Origin: Collinsella aerofaciens
GTDB lineage: Bacteria; Actinomycetota; Coriobacteriia; Coriobacteriales; Coriobacteriaceae
NCBI RefSeq assembly: GCF_020181355.1
Contig: NZ_CP084004.1
Span: 62,001-126,000 of the forward strand
Direction of reading: 5' to 3'
Length of the DNA stretch: 64,000 bases
The notes beneath the pieces are model-generated. The model saw only the letters and a list, made by a program, of their open reading frames with translations. It was not told where the DNA came from and made no database searches. Positions 1 through 10,000 of this stretch are shown here, in pieces (positions within the stretch are counted from its first letter, which is position 1; the number at the start of each line of letters is the position of its first letter). The position numbers and the translations under genes are program-made.

Positions 1-61
1 CGGTGAAATAAGGCGTAACATGCTTAGCTAAACCGCTATTTAGTCCGTATTCCACCGCAAC
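1..61. repeat. 65-bp palindrome family, copy cut by window edge
   Basis: The window opens inside a palindrome whose right arm ends TTCCACCGCAAC at 61. The same family recurs at 358-422, 17210-17274 and 32796-32860, each exactly 65 bp. Projecting that length back from 61 puts the missing four bases just left of the window. It lies immediately upstream of the HMA-domain gene. Confidence 0.8.
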
Positions 62-90
62 TTTAGGTACTCAACGAAAAGGAGATAATC

Positions 91-312
91 ATGAACTACA
101 TCGTTAAAACGTCTGGCCTTATGTGCGGCCACTGCGACGCTACTGTCGAGACCGCGCTGCTCAACGTAGCCGGCGTGACCGATGCCGATGCCGATCACGA
201 GACCCAGACCGTCCAGGTGGAGTGCGCCGACACCGTGACCGCCGAGCAGCTCGCCGCTGCCGTCGAGGGCGCCGGCGAGAAGTTCCACGCCCTGTCCGTG
301 ACCGCCGCGTAG
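91..312 (+). CDS. copZ: Heavy-metal-associated (HMA) domain protein, CopZ-like copper chaperone
   Basis: This 73-residue protein is a single HMA fold. The metal-binding loop is MCGHC at residues 11-15 (Cys12, Cys15), followed by the usual helix (DATVETALLNVAGV) and beta-strand order. Family members carry Cu(I) in the cytosol and hand it to a CopA-type ATPase or a CsoR-type sensor. The ATG has a strong site, AAGGAGATAATC, directly upstream. A CsoR-family repressor gene follows 153 bp downstream on the same strand, which supports a role in copper homeostasis. No P-type ATPase gene is visible here; one may lie left of the window. The metal is inferred from family and neighbour, and the gene symbol is by analogy. 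Confidence 0.85.
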   Translation: MNYIVKTSGLMCGHCDATVETALLNVAGVTDADADHETQTVQVECADTVTAEQLAAAVEGAGEKFHALSVTAA

Positions 313-357
313 CAGCTGCGCACCAACAGACACCGCTGCCCAACCAGCCCCTCAGAA

Positions 358-422
358 GTTGCGGTGAAATAGTTCCGGTTTAAACGCTTTAAGCCTTCAA
401 TCAGGAACTATTTCACCGCAAC
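358..422. repeat. 65-bp palindrome family, copy 2
   Basis: The arms GTTGCGGTGAAATAGTTCC and GGAACTATTTCACCGCAAC are perfect 19-bp inverted repeats around a 27-bp centre. The copy sits between the HMA gene and csoR. The arms are far longer than a typical operator and recur elsewhere in the window, so it is a dispersed element rather than a site specific to csoR. Confidence 0.85.
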
Positions 423-465
423 TGACGGGGGCATTTGAAGGATTGACCAGAAACGAGGACTCGCC

Positions 466-738
466 ATGATGGCAGACCACAAATCGGTGACCCGCATGCT
501 CAAGACGGCACGCGGCCAGATCGACGGCATCTTGCGGATGGTCGAGGAGGACCGTTACTGCGTCGATATTTCCACGCAGCTTATGGCCACGCAGGCGCTC
601 ATCGCCCGCATCAACGCCGATGTGCTGAAGGCACACATCGAGGGCTGCGTCGCCTCGGCCATCGAATCGGGCGACGAGGAGCTCAAAGCCGCCAAGCTCG
701 CCGAGATAGAGCGCGTCGTCGATAAGCTCGCCAAGTAA
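466..738 (+). CDS. csoR: CsoR/FrmR-family metal-sensing transcriptional repressor
   Basis: This 90-residue all-helical protein belongs to the CsoR/RcnR/FrmR (DUF156) family. The Cu(I) ligand triad is in place: Cys32 (in DRYCVD), His57 and Cys61 (in KAHIEGC). The 25- and 4-residue spacings are those of copper-sensing CsoR proteins. The family works as a tetramer that leaves DNA when Cu(I) binds. The N-terminal segment HKSVTRMLKTARGQIDGI is the family's conserved first helix. The start could be the first or second of two adjacent ATG codons (466 or 469). It follows the CopZ-like gene, and the two are likely co-regulated. Copper is the favoured ligand because the His is present; formaldehyde sensors differ in this region. 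Confidence 0.88.
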   Translation: MMADHKSVTRMLKTARGQIDGILRMVEEDRYCVDISTQLMATQALIARINADVLKAHIEGCVASAIESGDEELKAAKLAEIERVVDKLAK

Positions 739-839
739 TTGGTGCATTGGGGACAGGCTTCTTTGCACCGTCTTGGTGTTCCGGGGACAGGTACGTTTGC
801 ACCACCTTGGTGCAGATTAACCTGTCCCCAATGCACCAA
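739..839. repeat. 101-bp element with perfect 19-bp terminal inverted repeats
   Basis: The element starts one base after the csoR stop codon. Its outer arms, 739-757 (TTGGTGCATTGGGGACAGG) and 821-839, are perfect reverse complements. Inside are further pieces of the same words (TTTGCACC, GGGGACAGGT). A relative with weaker arms is at 40141-40207. It looks like a dispersed stem-loop or MITE-like element; no T-run follows it. Confidence 0.7.
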
Positions 840-884
840 AAGGGGTATAAAGGCGTGCAGCATATCGAATGAAAGGCAGTGTGC

Positions 885-1358
885 ATGAATGACTTTATGA
901 AGGGTCGCAACGGCGCCGATGAACTCACCGTCGTGTTGGGCTTCGCAGGCATTATCATCGCGATGATCGGATCGATGGCCCGCATCCAGTGGCTCAGCTG
1001 GATCGCCATCGCCGTAATCGTACTCGGCGTGCTGCGCGGCCTGTCCAAAAACATCGACGCCCGCCGCAAGGAGAACGATGCTTTTGTCACGGCGACCGCA
1101 AACGTCCCCGGCCTAGGCAAGTTCGTCGCCAGCTTGGGCGGTGGAACAGCAGCGGCCAGCACCTCGCGCGCAGCTGGAACGAGCAAGGAAGACTTTGAGC
1201 GTGCCAAGCGTACGGCCAAGAAGATGTGGAAGGGCCGCAAGACCACGGCCTATCTCAAGTGCCCCAACTGCGGCCAGATGCTCTCCGTCCCCAAGGGCAA
1301 GGGCAAGATCCGCGTCACCTGCCCCAAGTGCCACGCCAAGATGGAGACGCGCTCCTAG
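885..1358 (+). CDS. Small membrane protein with C-terminal zinc ribbon, function unknown
   Basis: The predicted product is 157 residues. Residues 14 to about 50 form two closely spaced hydrophobic segments (VVLGFAGIIIAMIGSMA and WLSWIAIAVIVLGVL). A basic, Ala-rich linker follows, and the C terminus is a four-cysteine zinc ribbon (CPNCGQ, then CPKCHA about 20 residues later). This arrangement suggests a membrane-anchored protein with a cytoplasmic zinc-binding tail. I do not recognise a named family. The ATG at 885 is preferred over the GTG at 879 because GAAAGGCAG lies at normal spacing. The gene stands alone and ends in a strong hairpin terminator. Confidence 0.7.
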   Translation: MNDFMKGRNGADELTVVLGFAGIIIAMIGSMARIQWLSWIAIAVIVLGVLRGLSKNIDARRKENDAFVTATANVPGLGKFVASLGGGTAAASTSRAAGTSKEDFERAKRTAKKMWKGRKTTAYLKCPNCGQMLSVPKGKGKIRVTCPKCHAKMETRS

Positions 1359-1383
1359 CCGCCATACCATGGGACAAATAAAA

Positions 1384-1417
1384 GCCGAGGCCTCGCACTG
1401 AGACCTCGGCATTTTTG
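1384..1417. terminator. Bidirectional rho-independent terminator
   Basis: The stem is GCCGAGG(C)CTC and GAG(A)CCTCGGC, followed by TTTTT on the plus strand. On the minus strand it is followed by a T-rich tract. It separates the convergent zinc-ribbon gene and amidohydrolase gene. Confidence 0.85.
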
Positions 1418-1449
1418 ATTATGACAAAGGGATTGCCCCTTTGTCACAC

Positions 1450-2820
1450 CTATGCCACGCCGTCGCGGGCGAGCTCCTCGGCCAGTGCCTCGGACGGCAT
1501 GGCCATAATCGTGTCGAGCTCGGCGTCCACCTCGGGAATACGCTTCACCTTGAGTTTGCGCACCAGATCACCACGGCACATCACGTACGCCGGCTCACGC
1601 AGCGCGCACAGGTCATCGAGCGGGTTCTTGCGCGTCACCAGGATATCGGCGGCCTTGCCGCACTCGATTGTGCCGGTCTCGCCGCCCAGCCCCAGCAGCT
1701 CGGCATTGACCTGCGTGGCCGTATGCAGCGCGAAGGCGTTACTCACACCCACGTACTTGGCAAAATAGGCCACCTCACGCCACATGTCGTACTGCGTCAC
1801 GAACGGGCAGCTCGAGTCCGTGCCAAGGCCCACCTTAACGCCAGCTTCCAGTGCGGCACGGGCGCTCTCGATGATGCCCGAGCACACGATGTCGCCGTTC
1901 TTCTTTTGTGTATCGGTCGAATGGGTCTTTTCCGGGTCGAGCAATACAAACGGCAGCGCCGGGCTGATAGTGCAGGTAACGCAGGGCGCACGCCCCTCGA
2001 GCTGCGTGCCCGCGGCGCCACGGTACAGCTCCAGAATCTCGGACGTCAACGGAGCGCCGTGCTCAATCGTGTCAACGCCGGCCTCAAGCGCAACCTTCAC
2101 ACCCTCGGTACTCTCGACATGGGCCATGACCGGAAGGCCCATATCGTGCGCCGCCTTGCACGCCGCCGCGGCAACCTCCACCGGCATACGCAGCACGCCC
2201 GGCTCGCCCACCTCGGTCGCATCGAACACACCGCCCGTTACGAACAGCTTAATGACGTCGGCACCGCGCGCATACAGGTCGCGCACCTGTTCGGCTGCCT
2301 CGGCGGGACTGTTTGCCACCTGGGCGAACAAGCCCGCACCATGGCCGCCCGGCACCGTGACGCCCGTTCCCGGCGCCACCAGGCGAGGACCTTGATACTT
2401 GCCGGCGTCGATGGCATTACGAACGGCGATGTCGGCAAACAGTGGGTCGCCCGCGCCGCGCACCGTGGTCACGCCGCTTGCCAGTTGTTGTTGGGCGCTG
2501 CCCTTAAGAATATGGCGCACGATGGCGCGCCCCACGGGATTATCGAGCTTCTTCATCAGCGCGCCGGCATCGCCCGCCGAAACCGGCTTGCCCGAACCGC
2601 ACAGATGCACATGCATATTGATGAGACCGGGCATGAGATACGCACCTGCCAGGTCGATGACCTCGGCACCTGCAGGTGCCTGCGCCACAGCACTCGGCCC
2701 CATCCACGTGATGACACCGCGCTCAACAGTCACGGCCATATCGGGTTGCGGCTCCATATGCTCCGAACCATCCAGGACGGTCGCATTGATAAACAACGTG
2801 GAACGATCGGCAGACGCCAT
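1450..2820 (-). CDS. Metal-dependent amidohydrolase (imidazolonepropionase/prolidase-like)
   Basis: This 456-residue protein belongs to the amidohydrolase superfamily (TIM barrel with a flanking beta-sandwich). The first metal-binding motif is GLINMHVHL (HxH on strand 1). Later candidates are a VIKLFVTGG strand, MAHVES, DTIEHGAPL and GLGTDSSCP, the last fitting the catalytic Asp on strand 8. The C terminus has the usual IECGKAADILV turn that rebuilds the sandwich. Substrate cannot be named from sequence; relatives hydrolyse cyclic amides, dipeptides or nucleobase-like rings. The start at 2820 is chosen because GGGGAGGAG precedes it at good spacing. An upstream in-frame start would add 43 atypical residues. 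It is monocistronic, with repeat elements on its upstream side. Confidence 0.85.
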   Translation of the reverse strand: MASADRSTLFINATVLDGSEHMEPQPDMAVTVERGVITWMGPSAVAQAPAGAEVIDLAGAYLMPGLINMHVHLCGSGKPVSAGDAGALMKKLDNPVGRAIVRHILKGSAQQQLASGVTTVRGAGDPLFADIAVRNAIDAGKYQGPRLVAPGTGVTVPGGHGAGLFAQVANSPAEAAEQVRDLYARGADVIKLFVTGGVFDATEVGEPGVLRMPVEVAAAACKAAHDMGLPVMAHVESTEGVKVALEAGVDTIEHGAPLTSEILELYRGAAGTQLEGRAPCVTCTISPALPFVLLDPEKTHSTDTQKKNGDIVCSGIIESARAALEAGVKVGLGTDSSCPFVTQYDMWREVAYFAKYVGVSNAFALHTATQVNAELLGLGGETGTIECGKAADILVTRKNPLDDLCALREPAYVMCRGDLVRKLKVKRIPEVDAELDTIMAMPSEALAEELARDGVA

Positions 2821-2969
2821 ATCGAGCTCCTCCCCCTCAGAAAACTTGAACATCTGTCCATTATTATCCAGTGTAGCCCGATTGCCACAGACATATCGGT
2901 TAACGGAGGGAAGAGGGGATGTGGGGGACGGAATACGTTGCAGTCCCACCCCACCGACAACAGGGAAAT

Positions 2970-3026
2970 GTCTCGATCTGTAACAGGTACAGGGTTATTG
3001 GGCCCCCTGATGTTACAGATCGAGAC
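2970..3026. repeat. 57-bp palindrome family, copy 1 (single)
   Basis: The arms GTCTCGATCTGTAACA and TGTTACAGATCGAGAC are perfect 16-bp inverted repeats separated by 25 bp. The copy lies between the amidohydrolase promoter side and the 3' end of the frameshifted gene. It is the only one of the twelve copies that is not in an array. Confidence 0.95.
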
Positions 3027-3034
3027 AAAACCTC

Positions 3035-4106
3035 TCAGCGCCCATACCACTGACGTCTCCACTCCTCAGCCAAATCGGGCCGTCGCGGAATACCCGCCAA
3101 CCTCATCTTCTCAACCAGCTTCCCCGGATTCTTGAGCTCATCAAACGTAAACCGAAGCACCTTGTGCCCGAGCATTGTCAGATGGGACTCCCGTTGACGT
3201 TCTGCCACGAATGGGTCGACCGACCCCCGATCCCCACCATCCTGCAGGGTATACTTTCCCTTCCCGTCGAGCTCGCCGATGACACACGTCCCGTTCTCGA
3301 GCCGCCAAAAATAGTCGACGCGAAACACCTGGCTCGAATCGAGCGGGTCGCGAAACTCCACCTGCAGCTCCGGAACTGGAAAGCCGTACGCAATAAAGAA
3401 CGCTCGGAACCGAGACTTGCCGCCGTTTTCGGACAGCCCGTCCGCATACGACGCAATCACCTGTGCCCTGCGATACCCTCGCCTGCCCTCGCAATCGGCA
3501 CGGAGGCGCTCGCACAAATCCCAACGTGATACGCCTTTCGCCCGCAGTGCAGAATCGGCAATCGCCAACCCGTAGGAGAACGGCGCACGCAGTAAGCAAT
3601 CCTCCACCGTGCGCCAAAAACGACGTCACCCGCACGCCATCAACACGCTCGAGCGCGCCCGCCATCTGCGGACGCAACAACCTGCACCCGCCGCTCAACG
3701 TCACCGAACAACCCGTCTTAACAAGAAAGCGCGGCCCGAGCAGATCATTCGGCACCTCCAGACCCCACAAAAGCGCCGCGTCATAGCCCCAAAACGCCCA
3801 ATCGGGATGAAATTCCGCAAGCCCTTTGATAGTCCTCAGCGCTCGCTCCGCCGGCGTCAATGCATCCCAATCATGCTGAAAACAGAACAGGTACGGCTCG
3901 GGCTCCGCGATATCGTCGGTTCCAACATGGCGTCGCAGCCACATGAGCTCGGTATTGTCATGCGTTGCGAGCAGCGCACCTTGCTTGGCCGTCTCCGTGA
4001 GCCGCGCGAGCATTCTATTCCGCGCCAACGTGTTGCGAGTCGCATGTTTGTGTTTGAGAACGGTATTAGGCACTTTCATCACCGCCACGTCAGACAAATG
4101 GGCCAT
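3035..4106 (-). pseudogene. Frameshifted AbiEi-like / DUF559-type protein gene
   Basis: Two overlapping minus-strand frames together make one protein of about 355 residues. The upstream frame carries an N-terminal domain (MKVPNTVLKHKHATRNTLAR and an AFWGYDAALLWGL segment) resembling AbiEi-like proteins. The downstream frame carries a DUF559/PD-(D/E)XK-like end (FRVDYFWRLENGTCVIGELD, then LGHKVLRFTFDEL). The frames join if one base is removed from the A5 run at 3617-3621 on the plus strand: the sense then reads SFWRTVEDCLL across the junction. So this is a one-base insertion in a homopolymer, either a real inactivation or a sequencing error. The start is uncertain; ATG at 4106 or GTG at 4112 are the best options. 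Palindrome copies flank the gene on both sides. Confidence 0.65.
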
Positions 4107-4132
4107 CGTCACCGTTGCCTCCGCTGACAAAT

Positions 4133-4430
4133 GTCTTGATCTGTAACAGGAAGACAGTCTTTGAGCCTCTAGTTGTTACAGATTTAGATTGTTCGGCACC
4201 GCGTCCAGCCTTTGTCTCAATCTGTAACAGGCAGGTCGAATTTGGGCCTGTAGATGTTACAGATTGAGACATTCCCCCAACCAGGTGCCAAACGTCTCGG
4301 TCTGTAACAGTTAGACGTTCTCCAGACCCCCAAACGTTACAGATTTAGACAAACCAGCGGCGCCCAGGCGTTCGTCTCGATCTGCAACAGGTAGACCGGT
4401 TTTTTGTCCCTAGACGTTACAGACCGAGAC
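4133..4430. repeat. Array of four 57-bp palindromes, about 80-bp period
   Basis: Units are at 4133-4189, 4214-4270, 4294-4350 and 4374-4430. Each has a 16-base arm close to GTCTCAATCTGTAACA, a 25-base centre and the reverse-complement arm. Start-to-start distances are 81, 80 and 80 bp. The 23-24-bp spacers between units share no obvious sequence. The array lies between two minus-strand genes. Confidence 0.95.
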
Positions 4431-4471
4431 ATAACGGCAGAAGGCAAGGCAGGCGACGCCAGCCACACCCC

Positions 4472-5179
4472 CTACTCCCACTCCTGCTCGTAGATGTTGA
4501 GCGACTTCACGTACCGCCCCTGGGCGCCCATGATGTCGCGGACCAGGCGCAAAAAGAAGCTGATGCACGAGGTGTCAAAGCCATCCTGCAGGTCCTCCGG
4601 ATGCACCGCACCCGGCCCATCGACTGCCGTGTCACTCAGGCGCGCGATGTCGTACAGATAGAGCTGTCCCGCCGTCAGCCAGACATCGTCGACGCAAGCG
4701 AGGCGCACCGCAATCGCGCCGTCGCTCCAATGCTCCTTTTGCACGATATGCGGGTCGTAGACATCAAAGCGACGGTCGGTGCGCGTATCCTTCAGCGCAA
4801 CTATGCCGTTCGCAGGATCCTTGTCCAAAATGCCAAAGCGCGAGAAATACTGCGTGTCGCGTACCTGCTCGAGCCGCTTGAGCGAGGCAGGCGAAAGCGA
4901 TGCCGGCGGCTCGTCAACATACAGCTCGAGCAGCGTCTTGCCATGGCGATAGGAGCGCTCGAAGAGCAGCCAATCGGTAAACGCCATGTTGTAGGCCATG
5001 ATTTCGTTTTGCGAAGGCTCGGTGCAATAGCTGAGCCACGGGTCGACAATGATCTCGAACTGTTCGCGCGCCGGCTCCAAAAACTGGAACTTCCGCAGCA
5101 TCCAAAAATGGGCTATGTCGGCAATATCGTTGCCGACGGCTTCGGCTAGCTGCGCTCGGTCTAAAGCGTGGTCAGTCAT
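4472..5179 (-). CDS. Conserved hypothetical protein
   Basis: This 235-residue soluble protein has no signal peptide or membrane segment. An N-terminal helical part contains AFTDWLLFERSYRHGKTLLE. The second half is beta-rich (SRFGILDKDPANGIVALKD, RFDVYDPHIV, AVRLACVDDVWLTAGQLYLYD). That order recalls, from memory and with low certainty, domains found beside SEC-C metal-binding tails, but no Cys-rich tail is present here. The start ATG has GAGGAGG seven bases upstream. The gene stands alone between a palindrome array and the 350-bp spacer before gltD. No function is proposed. Confidence 0.6.
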   Translation of the reverse strand: MTDHALDRAQLAEAVGNDIADIAHFWMLRKFQFLEPAREQFEIIVDPWLSYCTEPSQNEIMAYNMAFTDWLLFERSYRHGKTLLELYVDEPPASLSPASLKRLEQVRDTQYFSRFGILDKDPANGIVALKDTRTDRRFDVYDPHIVQKEHWSDGAIAVRLACVDDVWLTAGQLYLYDIARLSDTAVDGPGAVHPEDLQDGFDTSCISFFLRLVRDIMGAQGRYVKSLNIYEQEWE

Positions 5180-5532
5180 GGCATCCTCCTCAAACTGATA
5201 GACCTCAATTTGAGCTTACGAGGAGGGTGGTCGGCCACGACCAGCGCGGGCAAAATAGGCCTCCGGCTGCAAACCAGATGCTGACCAAACACTTGACGAA
5301 AAGCTTGACCGAAAATGCGCACCGCAACAAAACCGCAGGTAAACATAGACGGCCAACCCGCCCTTTTGAGCCAGATACCCACAGCCACCACAGAAACAAC
5401 AGGTGACCACAGCCCAAGAAGTCGACAAATAAACACCCGTACGTCGACAAACGAGCAAATCGCTCGCAAAGAGTGTCCCCAACGACTAGACAAAAAATGA
5501 CTAGTCATTGGGAACGTTCTTAAATGACTACT
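5180..5532. other. Intergenic spacer with one inverted repeat
   Basis: I see no credible gene in this 353-bp stretch. Near its right side, 5475-5514 is an imperfect inverted repeat (GTCCCCAACGACTAG and CTAGTCATTGGGAAC). It is related in wording to 46360-46390 (GAACGTCCCCGATGACTAG). A run of six A residues in the centre gives a T-run on the minus strand, so it might also serve as a weak terminator after gltD. Confidence 0.5.
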
Positions 5533-7014
<1,482 letters not shown>

Positions 7015-7019
7015 GGCAC

Positions 7020-10000
7020 TTACGCCTCCTTCTTGGTCGAAGCAACAGAGCTGGCGGCGGCGGGCACAGCGCCAGCGACACCACCCGCCACATCAAAGCG
7101 AGCGACATCGGCGGCGTCGGCGCGACCGGTCACAATGTCAAACGCCAGCTCCTCGGCCTGCTCATGCGTCTTGCCGACGGCCTCGGCGGCGGCGACAATC
7201 GCCAGCACGCGCTCGTACTCGGTCGGAATGACCTTCACAAAGTGCTTGCTCATCGTCTCAAAGCTGTAGAGCAGCTTAATGCCGCGCGGGCTCTGCGTCG
7301 CGTCCACGTGCTCCTGGACGAGCGCACGAATCTGCGCCAGCTCACCGGCCGTCGGGGCTTTAAGCTCAACGCTCTCGTGGTTCACACGGGCATCGAGCGT
7401 GCCGTACTGGTCAAAGACGTAAGCCACGCCGCCCGTCATGCCGGCGGCGAAGTTCTGCCCGACCTCGCCCAGGATGAGCGCCAGACCTCCCGTCATGTAC
7501 TCGCAGCCATGGTTGCCGCAGCCCTCGACCACCACCGTGGCACCGGAGTTGCGTACGCCAAAGCGCTGGCCGGCCAGGCCGTTAATGAAGCCGCGGCCAC
7601 TCGTAGCGCCAAAGAACGCAACGTTGCCCACGATGATGTTCTCGTCGAACTTGTAGGTCGCATGCGGGTTGGGGCGCACCGACACCTCGCCGCCCGAAAG
7701 GCCCTTGCCAAAGTAGTCGTTGGCGTCGCCGCACACGTTGAGCGTAATGCCGCGCGGCAGGAAGGCGCCAAAGCTCTGACCGGCCGAACCATCGCAATCG
7801 ATGGTGATGGAGCCGGCGGGCAGGCCCTCGGGATGCGCCTTGGTCACCGCGTTGCCCAAGATGGTGCCCACGCAGCGGTTGACGTTGGCGATATCGGCGC
7901 GGAAGCGAATCGGACGCAGGTGCGCACGGGCATCGGCCGTATAGGGCACAAACAACGTGGAGTCGAGCGTCTTTTCGAGCTCGCTGTCCGCAGCCATCTG
8001 GGGCAGGAAGTGACGGCCGTCGGCACCCGGGATATGGGCACCAAACTCACAGGTCGCGCTCGCCAGCACGGGCGACAGATCCAGCAGGTTAGCCTTGCGG
8101 TTGCCCGGGACCTCAATCTGGCGCAGGCACTCGGGATGGCCGACCATCTCGTCGACGGTGCGGAAGCCCAGGCTCGCCATGACCTCGCGCAGCTGCTCGG
8201 CAACAAAGAGCATAAAGTGCTCGACGTGCTCCGGCTTGCCGCGGAAGCCGCGACGCAGGCGACAGTTTTGCGTGGCGATGCCGGCCGGGCAGGTATCCTG
8301 CTGGCAGTCGCGCTGCATGAGGCAGCCCATGGAGATGAGCGGCATGGTCGCAAAGCCAAACTCCTCGGCACCCAGCAGGCAGGCGACGGCAACATCGGTG
8401 CCGTCCATGAGCTTGCCGTCGGCCTCGAGCACCACGCGCGAGCGCAGGCCGTTTTGCAGCAGCGTCTGCTGGGCCTCGGCAAGGCCAAGCTCCAGCGGCA
8501 GACCGGCGTGCCAGATCGAATCGCGAGCAGCGGCACCCGAGCCGCCGTTGTGGCCGCTGATCAAAATCTTGTCGGCAGCGCCCTTGGCAACACCAGTGGC
8601 GATGGTGCCGACACCGGCCTCGCTGACCAGCTTGACCGACACGCGCGCGCCGGGGTTGGCGTTCTTAAGGTCAAAGATCAGCTCTGCCAGGTCCTCGATG
8701 GAGTAGATGTCGTGGTGCGGCGGAGGCGAGATCAGGCCGATGCCGGGCGTGGACTGACGGACCTCGGCAATCCAGGGGTAGACCTTCTTGCCGGGCAGGT
8801 GACCGCCCTCGCCGGGCTTGGCGCCCTGGGCCATCTTGATCTGAATCTCGAAGGCGCTGCACAGGTAGCGGCTCGTCACGCCAAAGCGCGCGCTTGCCAC
8901 CTGCTTGATGGCGGAGTTCTTGGAGTCACCGTTAGCCAGCGGGGTCTCGCGACGCGGGTCCTCGCCGCCCTCGCCCGAGTTGGAACGGCCGTGCAGGCGG
9001 TTCATGGCGATGGCCATGCACTCGTGTGCTTCCTTGCTGATGGAGCCGTACGACATGGCGCCGGTGTTAAAACGGCGGACGATGTTGAGCGCGGGCTCCA
9101 CCTCGTCGAGTGCCACCGGGGTGCGACCGTTGGCATTAAAGTCCAGCAGGTCACGCAGGCGCACGGCACGGCCGGTGCGGTGCAGGCGGGCGCTGTACTC
9201 CTTAAAGGTGTCGTAGCTGTCCTCGCGGCAGGCGGTCTGCAGCAGGTAGACGGTCTGCGGGTCGATAAGGTGATCCTCGCCGCCGAGCGGGCGCCACTTG
9301 GTCAGACCCAGCGTGGGCAGCTGATCGGGAGCCGGGCTCTTAAGGATAGCGAGCGCGGCGTCGTAGCGCTCATTCTGCTCGCGCTCGACGTCCTCGACAC
9401 CCATACCGCCCACACGGCTCACCGTGCCGGCGAAGTACGCGTTGACGAACTCCGGAGTGAAGCCCACGGCCTCGAAGATCTGCGCGGAGTGGTAGCTCTG
9501 CACCGTGGAGATGCCCATCTTGGACATGATGGAAACGATGCCAGCGGTCGCAGCCTTGTTGTAGTTGGCGATGCCCTGCTCGGCTGTCACGTCCAGATCG
9601 CCGTGCGCCGCCAAGTCGCGAATGCACGCGTGCGCGTTGTACGGATAGATGCCGCTCGCGGAGTAGCCCACCAGTGCCGCAAAGTCGTGCGGGGACACGG
9701 CGTCGCCGCACTCCACCACGATGTCGGCAAAGGTACGCACGCCGGCGCGAATCAGGTGGTTGTGCACGCAGCCCACGGCGAGCAGCGACGGCACAGGGAC
9801 CTCGCCCGCCGCAGCACGGTCGCTCAGCACCACGATGTTCACGCCATCGCGAACCGCGGCCTCGACGTCTTCGGCAAGCTGCTTGAGCGCAGCCTGCAGC
9901 GCGCCCTCACCCGCGTCGCGGCGGTACACGGCACGGAAACGGCGGGTCTTAAAGCCCACGCGGTCGATGGCGCAGATACGCTCGAACTCCTCCTCGCTCA

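Noticed and set aside
4133-4430. CRISPR array
   Set aside because: Regular spacing and palindromic units look CRISPR-like. However, the 16-mers alternate in orientation, the 25-bp centres share a consensus, the spacers are too few, and no cas gene is in the window.
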